From NCBI GenBank assembly GCA_024516035.1, contig CM044955.1:52498226-52562225 (forward strand): a stretch of 64,000 bases of DNA, read 5' to 3'. Position 1 is the first letter of the stretch, and each line of letters opens with the position of its first letter. This document shows positions 42,959 through 52,922 of the stretch, piece by piece. The position numbers were made by a program, and so were the translations under genes. Below the pieces are notes generated by a model that saw only the letters and a program-made list of their open reading frames with translations, did no database searches and was not told the origin of the DNA. The DNA is from Bactericera cockerelli. Taxonomy: Eukaryota; Arthropoda; Insecta; Hemiptera; Triozidae.

Positions 42959-43479
42959 GCGTAGGTGAGTTTCCTGCTTGGTTAATAAATCCACGTTGGA
43001 TTGCCAGGCAAGACTACATTGGAGTTCTGATTTACGATATTTGTTTTTCTAATCCTTACTTGCCACTTCTTCGGCAGAATAATTTAAAATGAAATTTAGA
43101 ATTTCAAGACTGATTTTTAAAAGATCGCATCCGGAGTTGAATTCTTTGTTGTGTCTACTACCTCCACCTTCTCGCGATGCTTTAGTGTTAATTTATTGAC
43201 CTCAAATCTTTCACTAAACCGAGTCTGGACTGTTTTTAGAATCACACCCAACAGTTTTTTTTTCTTCTGAATTTTATTATTCATAATAAATATTATTAGC
43301 AGCAACATCATCATCATCATTTTTACTGCAACAGGTATATCCAGATTATCCAGATAAGGGATTACTGTCAAAGGAGAGAAGGAAACAGACATAACGGCTG
43401 AAAAAATCATCAGGAAAATGTTGAGTAGTCTGGACAGCTGGTATTATTATTTTTTTTATCTCAACGTCTCTTTAACATC

Positions 43480-43565
43480 TAGGTCATTTTAGACGGGGGT
43501 TTTACCCTCCATTCGCTGGAAACTCAGGAACCAATTACCTACATTTATATTTCACTCAACTTGGG
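43480..43565 (-). repeat. SINE central-domain fragment
   Basis: Minus strand: GAGTTTCCAGCGAATGGAGGG and TAAAACCCCCGTCTAAAATG, with GTAATTGGTTCC upstream. Neither a 5S nor a tRNA head is attached. Confidence 0.7.
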
Positions 43566-43915
43566 TGACAGATATAGCGAGCATGAGTCACGAGGGTTTA
43601 AATTCTTCCATCCAAGTCCTAACATCGCTGGACGTTGCTAAACATCAGTGACAGAATGAGAAATAGTGTATTCAACGAGCTATCAACGCTGGCGCTAGTT
43701 AACCTATGTATATTTCTAATTAATTTTGAGTATGGAAGTTAAACTCAGAAGTTAACAACTGTACATAGAGTGGGTGGATTGGATCGGAAACGATATATTT
43801 AAACATGATGTTTATCTGTTTCTTCTGAATCACTATCGTGTTAGTGTGGGTCCAATGCATACATATTTAATTTACCATACATACATACTTACATAGTATT
43901 CTAATCATTACCATT

Positions 43916-43949
43916 ACCATGTCGATTGGTATGGGCGCTAGTCTAGTAA
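43916..43949 (+). mobile_element. tSINE-A, left part, split by an insertion
   Basis: CATGTCGATTGGTATGGGCGCTAGTCTAGTAAC is the A-box half of a diverged tSINE-A head. The B-box half resumes at 44727. Confidence 0.65.
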
Positions 43950-44727
43950 CGGGAACTTCACGATTCGGTCCAAATTACCTGAGTAGACCTTTTCCATAGC
44001 ATGATTCGGCCCAAAAAAAAACACAAAAAAACACAACCTGATTCGGCCATAACGCGATTCGTCCCAAAACATACTATCAAGTTTTGATCCCACACCAAAA
44101 TCCCACTTTTATTCCAACAAAAAGTCCCACTTTCATTCCGCCAAAAAATCCCTATAAAATAGTATGGAAACATTGTTTTGAACCAGTAACAGTCACCTCT
44201 GTTATCAGTGTTTATTTGAGTGTTTGACAGTAGGGTTAGGTAAAATACATAGAAGGCCATGCCTCAAGAATATAGTAGTGTTAGGTAAAATACATAGAAG
44301 GCCATGCCTCAAGAATATAGTAGGGTTAGGTAAAATACATAGAAGGCCATGCCTCAAGAATATAGTAGGGTTAGGTAAAATACATAGAAGGCCATGCCTC
44401 AAGAATATAGTAGGGTTAGGTAAAATACATAGAAGGCCATGCCTCAAGAAAATAGTAGGGTTAGGTAAAATACATAGAAGGCCATACCTCAAGAATATAG
44501 TATTGTTAGGGATAATACATATAGAAGGCCAAGAAGGTAATTTAATGTTGAATGATAAAAAATCCCTCAATATGTACGGTACTTAGAATGTTGCACTGGG
44601 CCGAATCGTGTTGTTTATTTTTTGGTCAAGATAACGTTTTGGGACGAATCGTTCGGTGACTTTTTTTACCTGAAATCAAAAACCTTTTTCATAAACCTTT
44701 TTGGGCCGAATCGTAATGCGCCCCTAG
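43950..44727. mobile_element. Inverted-repeat element carrying a 45 bp minisatellite
   Basis: The left end has TCACGATTCGGTCC, TGATTCGGCCC, CTGATTCGGCC and GCGATTCGTCCC. The right end has the inverse motifs GGGCCGAATCGT, GGGACGAATCG and GGGCCGAATCGTAATGCGCCCC. So each end carries several GATTCGG-type boxes facing inward. The element lies inside a tSINE-A head, which gives its approximate borders. No transposase or clear target duplication was seen. Confidence 0.65.
44229..44525 (+). repeat. Minisatellite, 45 bp units, about 6.5 copies
   Basis: The unit is GTTAGGTAAAATACATAGAA, then GGCCATGCCTCAAGAATATAGTA. Because 45 is a multiple of three, both strands stay open and appear as 15-residue repeat proteins. 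There is no start context, splice signal or independent sign of coding, so I treat these as non-coding. Units are nearly identical, which implies recent expansion. Confidence 0.92.
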
Positions 44728-44860
44728 GCTTCGAAGGGATCCGTTGGTTCAAATCCCACCCACTGCGTGAAAATTTCTTGACATATTTTTGAGACTTTGG
44801 CCAAATAATAGAGGCACCACAACAACTGCCGGAATTAAGGGACTCTGTAGTTCTTCTCGG
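44727..44860 (+). mobile_element. tSINE-A, right part
   Basis: GGCTTCGAAGGGATCCGTTGGTTC, AAATCCCACCCACTGCGTG, then GAGACTTTGGCCAAATAATAGAGGC. This is the B-box half and start of the body; the later body is diverged. Confidence 0.65.
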
Positions 44861-45228
44861 GCAGTGAAAATAAGTGTCAATTATCTATTATTACAATGAT
44901 TTTTTTAATCACTTTTTTTCTCTCATATTATTTTCTCTTTTTCCTTAAACTTCTTTTAATTTGAACTCTCTAACTGTGATGTACCTATATTGTTGTTTTT
45001 TAATGATAGTTTTGCAATTTTCTACATTTTGTTTTGTTTCTGATTTTTTTTTTTTTTTTTTTTTTGAGATAGGCATTTGTTACTATAACGTATTTAAAAA
45101 AAAAAACTTTTTCTCTAGTTAGTGCCCCAATATCTGCTTATTTATTTCTTTTATTTGTCCTCTACTACTTATTTTCCTTCTTCTCCTCCCAATCCTCTTC
45201 TTCCTAGAGTCGACTAATAATAAAAGCC
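44861..45228. other. T-rich spacer, no gene seen
   Basis: T run at 45047-45066 and an A run at 45095-45105. No recognisable feature. Confidence 0.4.
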
Positions 45229-45229
45229 A

Positions 45230-45345
45230 TTCCCCTGCCGACCTTGGCTACCGCACCCCCCTCATAACCCATTCAATCTCCTGCCGCCCTTAGCTATGGT
45301 ACCCCCCTCATAACCCATTCAGTCCCATCACCCCCATCTGCTACC
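45230..45345 (+). repeat. Two-copy tandem repeat, about 55 bp
   Basis: CCTGCCGACCTTGGCTACCGCACCCCCCTCATAACCCATTCA is repeated once with changes (CCTGCCGCCCTTAGCTATGG...), followed by a third partial CCCATCTGCTACCC. Confidence 0.7.
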
Positions 45346-45904
45346 CTACCCTCCTCCTCTGTATTCCATCCCGTCTCCGGTATACAAATGTCTCCCCATT
45401 CAAATTAATGTTATGGCACTGAAATTCCAGGAAGTCCACAAAATTTTCGTCGCGTCTCCTTGAACGTGCTCAGAAAAGAATATTAGAAAATGGAAAAATC
45501 AGAAGTGGAAATTTCACGAAAATTGAATTTTGATCTTTCGAAAGATGCGCTCACACACTCGCGTGAGTGAAATAGTGTACCTCATACATAGGTATTTAAG
45601 TAACTACTTATGTATTTAGTCACCGTGCGGCCGATTGGACTAGGGTACTCAGGGCCGTATTATGAAACAGGATTAATAAGTCCAAGTCGACCCAAGATTA
45701 AACCCTAATCCAAGCCGACCCAAGACCCAAGATTTAAAACAAGATTTTCAGCCACACAGGCTGGCTACAGCTCCGTTACGCCACACAAGTATTGTTCAGC
45801 TGCAAAAGCAGGGCTTAGACATGACCTCTAATACACTACACTCTACACTACTCTACAGTACAGTTGTTGTCAAGGATCAAATAAAGGGCATAGTGTCCAC
45901 TAAG

Positions 45905-46000
45905 ATTAACTAATCTCTCTCCATAATTTGGCCCCAAGGCTTGCAGACAGGGTGACCTAGGTTCTGGGTTCGAATCTCGACCGTCCCAAAAAATTACAAA
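45905..46000 (+). mobile_element. tRNA-like SINE head (decayed)
   Basis: GGCTTGCAGACAGGGTGACC, GGGTTCGAATCTCGACC (B-box) and CGTCCC. The A-box half is poorly preserved. Confidence 0.45.
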
Positions 46001-46094
46001 ATTTCGAGTCCCAGTCAGATTACATGTCCACATTTACCTACGTACAAATCAAGACTCTATTCCATTGACGTGTCACAAAATGTCTAGTTTTTTC

Positions 46095-46148
46095 AAGATG
46101 AGTGTTTCACAGACTTCTTTCCATTTCGTAGCCATGAAACAGGAGCTA
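46095..46148 (-). mobile_element. tSINE-G 3' fragment, left of the 5S SINE insertion
   Basis: AAGATGAGTGTTTCACAGAC, then TTTCGTAGCCATGAAACAGGAGCTA. It is interrupted by the 5S-headed SINE and resumes at 46427 after a duplicated CAGGAGCTA. Confidence 0.82.
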
Positions 46149-46395
46149 GCCAGCGTCGATGGCATGTTGAATGCACCGGTTCCCTTCAGAACACCGAAGT
46201 TAAGCGACATCCAGCGAGGTTAAGACTTGGATGGGTGACCATTCAAATTCTAACTCTCGTGACGCTGGCTTTTCCCGGCCCCACTCAGGCTGGGTGAGGT
46301 CAATGTGAGTAGCAGGTTTGTGAGTTTCCTGCGAATGGAGGGTAAAACCCCCGTCGTGATATGACCATGGCAGTTGAAAGCGACGTTAAACCCCA

Positions 46396-46426
<31 letters not shown>
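46149..46426 (+). mobile_element. Full-length 5S rRNA-derived SINE
   Basis: The first 110 bp are 5S rRNA-like: CCAGCGTCGATGGCATGTTG, GCACCGGTTCCC, ACACCGAAGTTAAGCGACAT and the internal promoter end GACTTGGATGGGTGACC. Then comes the central domain (CAGGCTGGGTGAGGTCAATG to GCGAATGGAGGGTAAAACCC) and GCGACGTTAAACCCCAC with a 27 bp poly(A). CAGGAGCTA flanks it on both sides (46140-46148 and 46427-46435), inside a tSINE-G copy. 5S-headed SINEs (SINE3 class) are transcribed by RNA polymerase III from the internal 5S promoter and moved by LINE machinery. This copy has every structural hallmark and looks recent. Confidence 0.93.
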
Positions 46427-46500
46427 CAGGAGCTACTGTAGAGGTTTATGGTCTGTGTTGTAGCCTACCCACTACCCATCCCGTAGCATACTAGTCATAA
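46427..46500 (-). mobile_element. tSINE-G fragment, right of the 5S SINE insertion
   Basis: CAGGAGCTACTGTAGAGG, TGGTCTGTGTTGTAGCCTACCC, CATCCCGTAGCATACTAG continue the copy from 46148. A short CTACCCA duplication is present. Confidence 0.8.
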
Positions 46501-46526
46501 CTACCCCCGTATTTTTAATTTAAAGA

Positions 46527-46683
46527 TGAGTGTTTCACAGCCTTTTTTTTATTTCCTAGCCATGAAACAGGAGCTACTGTAGACGGTTTATGGTCTGTGT
46601 TGTAGCCTACCCATCCCGTAGTATGCCTCCCCTCCGATGGGCGAGAAGTGACACAATACTTCCCATTTAGGTGCTGGGTCAAT
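46527..46683 (-). mobile_element. Second tSINE-G 3' part
   Basis: AAAGATGAGTGTTTCACAGCC through GGGCGAGAAGTGACACAATAC and AGGTGCTGGGTCAA; the tRNA head is absent. It lies right beside the interrupted copy in the same orientation. Confidence 0.82.
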
Positions 46684-46699
46684 TAAGAGGTGCTCTATG

Positions 46700-47015
46700 T
46701 CTGTTACACTGAGTAAGGACAAAAAATGGATGGGTAACACAAAAAATATTCACGTTTTTCCACCTGTATGACATTTTTTTTTTCTTCGAAATTTGTCGTG
46801 ACGACCTGTCAACTCAAAGCAAGTTTTAGGCAAGGGTTGGAGCTTTCATTTGACATCGGGGGGGGGGGGGGGGGGGGGGGGTTGTGTGGTTGTGTGTGTG
46901 TGTATCGGTGGTGTGTATGTGTGTTTGTGTGTGTGGGTGTGTGTGATGTGTTTGTGTGCGCGTGTTTATCTATGTGTGTGTGTGTGTGAGAGAGAGAGAG
47001 TGTGTGTGTGTGTGT
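46700..47015 (+). mobile_element. Helitron-family fragment with G run and GT microsatellite
   Basis: ACTGAGTAAGGACAAAAAATGGATGGGT, TTCGAAATTTGTCGTGACGACC and CTTTCATTTGACATCG match one internal unit of the Helitron at 49935-51021. A run of about 23 G's (46858-46880) follows, then GT-rich DNA to 47014. No Helitron terminus was found. Confidence 0.6.
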
Positions 47016-47159
47016 TTATTAATAAATATAAATTAATAGTAAGAGAGTTTCATCAAAGAACATAGCACAGCGGGGGGCACATGCACTTTTCAATATCCCA
47101 CGTGTGAAGTGAAAAGTGACATAAGTTGCAAACAAGCGTCAAAAGCACGATAGAGAATA

Positions 47160-47300
47160 CACTTCTTGTATGACCGCTGAAGTTAAGCAACATCCAGAAA
47201 CATGAAAACCTGGTGGATATCGAGGTTCGAACCTTCGCGATAAAGACTATAGCCCGCCCAATTTTGTTTGGGTGAGGGTATAATTAGTAGGATAAATGTA
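47160..47300 (+). mobile_element. Decayed 5S-derived SINE fragment
   Basis: TGACCGCTGAAGTTAAGCAACATCCAG and the later GCCCAATTTTGTTTGGGTGAGG follow the layout of the 5S head and domain start, with an inserted GGTTCGAACC segment between. Confidence 0.5.
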
Positions 47301-47461
47301 TAAACCCTGTACAAGTCTACAATCCACCAGACATATACCTAGTGGGCTAGTGACACCTCTACAATGAACAAGCTATAGGAGCAGACGTTTATGCATGGGG
47401 CATGCAGAAAGGGAAATGAAAGTCAACCAAAAAAAGCGATAGAAGAACACTCGAAAGTTCA

Positions 47462-47608
47462 AGACCAAGAGAGGCCAAGACTGTCAGGAAACAATTGGAT
47501 CAAGTAGAAAAAGATGTCAGGAAAATGCGAATCACAATAGAGGGAGAGCAGGATCGGAGAGCATGGAGGCATGTTGTAGACGAGACCAAAAACCAACTAG
47601 GTTACTAA
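47462..47608 (+). pseudogene. LINE ORF2 C-terminal remnant
   Basis: The 48 codons show QLDQVEKDVRKMRI, then EQDRRAWRHVVDETKNQLGY and stop. The pattern W/L-D-V-KD-RK, a short spacer, then QDRRAWRR is the usual C-terminal end of RTE-type LINE ORF2 proteins. Upstream (47370-47461) similar but frame-broken sequence continues (AAAGCGATAGAAGAAC). No intact polymerase is present. Confidence 0.7.
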
Positions 47609-48125
47609 TGGCCATCATGAGAGTAAGTTAAGGAGGGTATTTTGGGTTTGCTTTTAATAAAACCAGTCGGAATCAAATGGACGAGATATCGTTAAGTAAT
47701 AAAAAAAAACATGAATGACTTAAGATTAAATAGTGTGTCATGGACCAATAAAAAAATAAGCACAATAATAAATTGTAGGCAACATATTTGTATGTATAAA
47801 TAAAAATCTCCGTCACCTTGCTCAAAAATAATAGACGCCCTATTAGGGATAACAATCACAAATTTTACATAAATTAGGTATATTAAGGCCAAATTAATTT
47901 GTTTCGTAGAACAGCTGTCAACAATGCCACCTATTTAGCATACCCACGAGTATTTACATGCCTTTTAGGGAAGTTTATTTTCGAAGTAAAGTTCAAGGTG
48001 ATGTTGTGTTTACGTCACTCATACAGAGACAGGAGTTATATATCTACTTACTAATAACAAAATGTGACACTGACATACTATTCGCACCGTTAGACAGCTA
48101 GACACCTTTTGAGGCAAGATAACGA
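47609..48125. other. AT-rich spacer, no gene seen
   Basis: No repeat head, exon or convincing frame was recognised. Confidence 0.35.
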
Positions 48126-48127
48126 TA

Positions 48128-48240
48128 CAACCCAGGCTGGGTGAGTTTTATGTGCGTGGCTGGTTGGTATGTAAATGGAGGGTGAAACCCCCGTCTTGAT
48201 AAGACCTTAGTTGAAAGGAATGGTAAACCCCAACACAAAA
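48128..48240 (+). repeat. SINE central-domain copy without head
   Basis: AACCCAGGCTGGGTGAGTTTTATG, TGTAAATGGAGGGTGAAACCC and CCGTCTTGATAAGACC, then GGAATGGTAAACCCC. It spans the entire domain and ends like the 5S-headed family. Confidence 0.75.
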
Positions 48241-48912
48241 CATAGCTCTAAATTCTATCATGATTTCGCAACCATAATTTTATGTTTCTCATCCCGTTGC
48301 ATATAAACAACTTCGTCTCAAATATCTCTAATCCGATCAAATCATCATCTCTAAAATAATGTAAAAACATTTCAAGTACCACACATTACAATTGCGTGTT
48401 TGCATATTTTATACCTGGATGCAGTTGTGCAAGCTACTCTAGCCTTTAAATGTTAACATCTACATTAACGTTTCTAATTAGCTATTAAATTTGCTGTCAT
48501 GAAGCAATGCCATTTTTTAACAAGTTGATAAAAAATAGTGAATAAATAAAAGTAAGTAGAAAAAGTAGAAGAATAAAAATTCCAAGTTGCAATTTTTTAT
48601 TTCTTATCATCAGACTTGCAGAAGAATCGCACTTTAATGATGCAATAAAGATCGCTTAATGATCTGTTTTACATATTAACGACAAGCAGATATCACCGGG
48701 TCCATTCATTTCACACCAACTCACCCATAACTTTCAATCAAGTAGCTATTTATTTAATCAAACCACGTGACCAGTGGGTGAGGGGATGTAGGAAGAGGCA
48801 GTTGTCAACTGGTTCTTGTCAATGTCAGGGTAAATCAGTGAGTAAGTACACTTGAGGAAGAGACACGCCCGTTTTTACGTCATGTTGCTTCGAGTATAAA
48901 ATAATATACCCT
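48241..48912. other. AT-rich spacer, no gene seen
   Basis: No repeat head, exon or convincing frame was recognised. Confidence 0.35.
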
Positions 48913-48914
48913 GC

Positions 48915-49000
48915 GTTGGTTGTCAAGTGGTTAATGCGTGTGTCCTGTAATTCAGAGATTTTTCCTCATTTATTTGAATTCATGACCACATAATAATGTC
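48915..49000 (+). mobile_element. tSINE-A, internally deleted
   Basis: GTTGGTTGTCAAGTGGTTAATGCG, CCTGTAATTCAGAG, then TTTTTCCTCATTTATTTGAATTC and ATGACCACATAATAATG. The B-box is missing. Confidence 0.7.
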
Positions 49001-49503
49001 AATAAAAAAAGGACTGGAGTAAAAGGACTAAGGGACAAATAAAATTATAAAAATAAAATAGTATTAAAACACATAAAAGTCAAACCGTATGAGGTATGTT
49101 ATAAGTAGTGACATAAATACCTACCTATTTGGAGTCATATCGAATTTCAATTTTAAATTCTAAAGGAAGTGACTAATCTTATGGAAACCTTACCAAAAAT
49201 CCCACTTCGTAAGGAACTGAAGTTGTTAATAAATACAGTCAATGAGAGATACCCACTGCACTAAAATAGACTCTAGAGAATTTGCCAATATTGCTTAAAA
49301 CTTTATCATTTTAATCAATCGCAACCATGTGACCTTTTCTTTGTATGCGGCAGCGATGATTGTCCGCAGGCACTCATTATCGCAGTGCCACACATTCCAG
49401 GTTCTGCCACATCAGACAACAGCTATCATGAAATTAGCACTTGAAATAAATTTGCAGATTTTGTTTCTCATGATTCCTTTTTTTATGAATATTTATTTAG
49501 ACT

Positions 49504-49650
49504 TTAAGTAATGAAAATATTTCGGTTCCAAGTGCAGTATGCTATCAGGAAAGGTGGGTTTTAGTGGGTGGAAATCCCACACCCCAGGCTAAGTCCTGGG
49601 TGTCTTTAAAAGATTTTTCCCCGCCCTTCCTTAAAAAAAAGAGGGAACTG
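49504..49650 (+). mobile_element. 5'-truncated R1-like LINE tail
   Basis: AAGTAATGAAAATATTTCGG through GTGGAAATCCCACACCCCAGG and TTTAAAAGATTTTTCCCCGCC. It is nearly identical to 28642-28797, ending in an A run and AGAGGG. Confidence 0.72.
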
Positions 49651-49934
49651 TAACACTCACAGCAAGGACTCTACAATATCTTTTTATGAGGCTGAGATTG
49701 AAATCTCGGTCATTTGCACTTTCGACAATACTTCGACATCGTCTTAGGATATCATGCAAATTAATAGTCTTTATTATTTAAAGACATTGTGTACAGAGTC
49801 TTTATTACGTAATATATACATAGAGTCTGTATAACTATCAGGCCCTATGTATAAAGGGGTATGTATTACCTAAAGATGTGGTATAGAGACTCGATGTTAT
49901 TTGCTATTTGAAGACTCGATGTACTGATTCTTTA
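49651..49934. other. Spacer, no gene seen
   Basis: Repeated GTACAGAGTCTTTAT-type phrases occur here and again at 52980-53290, so both may belong to one old tandem or dispersed repeat. Confidence 0.4.
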
Positions 49935-50657
49935 TCTATATCTATAAAAGAAAGCTGTCTGTATGTGTGTGTGTATGTATGTATGTATGTTCTTTATACA
50001 AATCCACACCGTTTGACCGAGAAACCTGAAATTTTGCACATAGGTCCGCTTGGATCAGGAAATTCTTCTAGGCTAGATTATATCTCCCTGAGGTTAAGCT
50101 ACAATGAGTAAGGATAAAAATGGATGGGTGACGCAAAAAAAATGCACGTTTTTTGACATAAATGACATTTTTTCTCGAAATTTGTCGCGACGACCTATCA
50201 ACTCAAAGCGAGAAAGTTTTAGGCAAGGGCTTGAGCTTTCAATTGACATATCGATCGCGAATTTCTGATGAGCCGTTCTTGAGCTACGCCGGGTAAGGTA
50301 AAAAAATGGATGGGTAACATGTAAAATATTCACGTTTTTTGACCTAAATGACATTTTTTCTCGAAATTTGAAGTGACGACCTATCAACTCAGAGCGAGAA
50401 AGTTTTAGGCAAGGGTTTAGGCTTTCATTTGACATATTGATCGCGAAATTCTGATGAGCCATTCTTGAGCTACGCCGGGGAAGGCCAGAAAATAGATGGG
50501 CGACAAAAAATATTCAGGTTTTTTTTCAAACCTAAATGACATTTTGTGTGTGTGTGTGGTGTGTGTGTGGTGTGTGTGTATGGTGTGTATGGTGTGTGTG
50601 GTGTGTGTGTGTGGTGTGTGTGTGTAGTGTGTGTGTGTGTGGTGTGTGTGTGGTGTG

Positions 50658-50688
<31 letters not shown>

Positions 50689-50701
50689 TTTGTGTGTGTG
50701 T

Positions 50702-50740
<39 letters not shown>

Positions 50741-50749
50741 TGTGTGTGT

Positions 50750-50792
<43 letters not shown>

Positions 50793-51021
50793 TGTGGTGG
50801 TGTGTGTGTGTGTGTGTGGTGTGGTATGTGTGTGTGTGTGGTGTGTGGGTGTGTGCGTGTGTGTGCGTGTGTGTGTGGTGTGTGTGTGTGGATGTGTGTG
50901 TGTGGATGTGTGTGTGTGGGTGTGTGTGGATGTGTGTGTGTGGATGTGTGTGTGTGGGTGGGTGTGTGTGTGCGTTGTGTGTGTTTGATGGGCTGGCGAA
51001 GCGGCGGGTGTAACCCGCTAG
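49935..51021 (+). mobile_element. Non-autonomous Helitron, 1.09 kb
   Basis: It begins A|TCTATATCTATAAAAG and ends GCGGGTGTAACCCGCTAG|T, a 6 bp GC hairpin with CTAG end, the mirror of the elements at 20040 and 23220. Near the 5' end is a TATG/TG run and CGAGAAACCTGAAATTTTGC. The middle has about 2.5 tandem units of about 190 bp (GACATTTTTTCTCGAAATTTG, GACGACCTATCAACTCA, GAGCCGTTCTTGAGCTACGC). A long GT array (50544-50985) precedes the end hairpin. Confidence 0.75.
50544..50985 (+). repeat. (GT)n-rich array, about 440 bp
   Basis: GT with regular GGT and GGAT interruptions. The long Cys/Val and Thr/His frames on both strands come from this repeat alone. Confidence 0.95.
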
Positions 51022-51329
51022 TAATTTTATAAATAAATACTGATTATCCATCAAAGAAAAAAAAAAAAAAAAAAAAATCAATAATAAGAAGAAAAATATG
51101 TAATCTTGGATTATTGATGGTTATACTGTGTCTTTTGGCAACTCTCTATTATGAAAGCAGTCTCTTAAAATATATTTATTTTATTGTCTCTCTCTAAAGA
51201 CCTCATGTGACTTGTTCAATCGTTTAGTATAAACATTTAAATCACATATGTACTTCAATGTCACATTATGTACTTCAAAGTTTTGCTGTATACATTATGT
51301 ATACAGAATATTATTTTATTATATACCTC

Positions 51330-52914
51330 CAAGGACGGCCGGTGCTAAGGAGCTGCGGAACTCCAGCACCCCCAGACGAAAAGGAAAAATAAGTTTTTTT
51401 TTTTTCGTGGTTCTTTAGCTTGTAGTAGGTAAATGAAAATCATTAGGCATATCTCGAACAATCAATTCATAAAAGTATCATTATAATAAAAAAAAATCGT
51501 ACTAAATAAAAACTAGGTACCTAATTAGATAAATCTTTACTCAAGCTTAATTGTAGAGAACATAAATCTAATACGCTCTTCTTACTTTTTAGCTTCTCCG
51601 TGCGGAGCGCTGCCGCGCTCCGTAGAGCATTTCCCTTTTCTCTGCTCATGCCTTATTGAAAGAGAAAGCATGGAACAACCAAACCAACCCGCACAGCGGG
51701 GCAAAGAGAGGGACAAAGAAACGAAAAGAAATTGTCTCCAGGGAGATAGATAGTGTCCGCTGAAAAAATTCTGATTAACTTCAGAGCTCTAGAGCTATGC
51801 GGGAGAAAAATGCAAGTTATTTTTAGATTTCCGTTCATGAGGAGAGGGGAAGTCGGAAGGAAGAAGGAATTAGACAACAACTGTCAACTAGTTCAGGGGC
51901 TCGTTCGCGCCGCGAATGACCTGGTTTTGTTTTGTGCCCTTTCGTTCCGTTCCGCGTAATTTATGTTAATAATTTCACGTGTTTTTGTTTTGAAAATTAA
52001 TTAATAATCGGTTACAATTTATTTAATGATTTAAAGTACAGTGTAACAAATAACAATTTTATTAATCATTGAATTTACCTAACAGTTTATTTTACCCAAA
52101 GTTTTGTAAATATAATATCGGTCTATAATTATAACATTTATTTTATCCTTAATTTTGAATTCATTTTAAGATTAAATTTGTGCAATCAATTTAAGTTGGG
52201 TTTGAAACTTCTTATAAAGGATATTAAAATTAAATTAGCATTATCAATTCATTCTCTTTAGAGTTAAAAATGTATATTTTTACTTTTAATGAAAAAAGTA
52301 TAGAATGTATTGTTTTTTTTTATCACATAGGAATTAAGTAATTACATTTCAAAGCAGCTATGGAAAAACAAAATCTATTCAGTTGACATCTTATTAAGAA
52401 TAAGTTTTCTTTGTTTTCACTTGACAAAAAAATGATTTCAAACATACATATTTGATTCTGACTTCAATGAAAAAGCCATTCACAAGTTTTGTTCGAAATC
52501 CAGCGAATGGATTCTTCTCCAAATAATCAGTAGAGTAAAGAGTAAATCCTTTATAAATTCTTATTTTCTTTCTTTTGAACATTTTTTTTCTTATGTATGT
52601 TGAAAAAAAATCTACAATGGTCGTGAAAAATAAACGTTATTCCATAATTATCATCATATTTGCGTCAGCTAATCATTTTTATAAATTAAAACAAATTAAT
52701 TTATTATGATACCTAACCACTCTAACAGAATTCTCGATAATCACCACACGTGAGACTTGAACTATTGACCCCCTAGCCCCTAGTTAGAATTCCCTTTCCC
52801 TGACATAACCACTTCACCACTAGGCCTTGCAGACATGTATTAAATGTTGCATAGTTTTTCTTTTCGTAAAATTTTGACAGCACCCCCAAACCTAATTCCC
52901 ACCGGCCGCGCCTT
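51330..52914. mobile_element. hAT-like non-autonomous element with 8 bp duplication
   Basis: TATACCTC flanks both ends (51322-51329 and 52915-52922). The ends are CAAGGACGGCCGGTG and the inverse CACCGGCCGCGCCTT, which pair with one or two differences. An 8 bp duplication and short imperfect inverted repeats with a GGCCGG core fit the hAT superfamily. No transposase frame is visible. The interior includes a GC-rich palindrome (51600-51634, GTGCGGAGCG/CGCTCCGTA), a purine-rich block (51655-51960) and a decayed tRNA-like stretch (52735-52850, minus). Confidence 0.78.
52735..52855 (-). mobile_element. Decayed tRNA-like SINE inside the hAT-like element
   Basis: Minus strand: GGCCTAGTGGTGAAGTGGTTATG (A-box) and AGTTCAAGTCTCACG (B-box), with an enlarged middle. 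Confidence 0.5.
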
Positions 52915-52922
52915 TATACCTC

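Noticed and set aside
44205..44586. A 15-residue repeat protein
   Set aside because: The 45 bp unit keeps both strands open by arithmetic alone; nothing else suggests coding.
46149..46260. Genuine 5S rRNA gene
   Set aside because: It diverges from 5S in the first third and is followed by a SINE domain, poly(A) and target duplication, with no T-run terminator at the 5S end.
50470..51081. Frames of up to 203 codons over the GT array
   Set aside because: Pure dinucleotide-repeat artefacts, open in several frames and on both strands.
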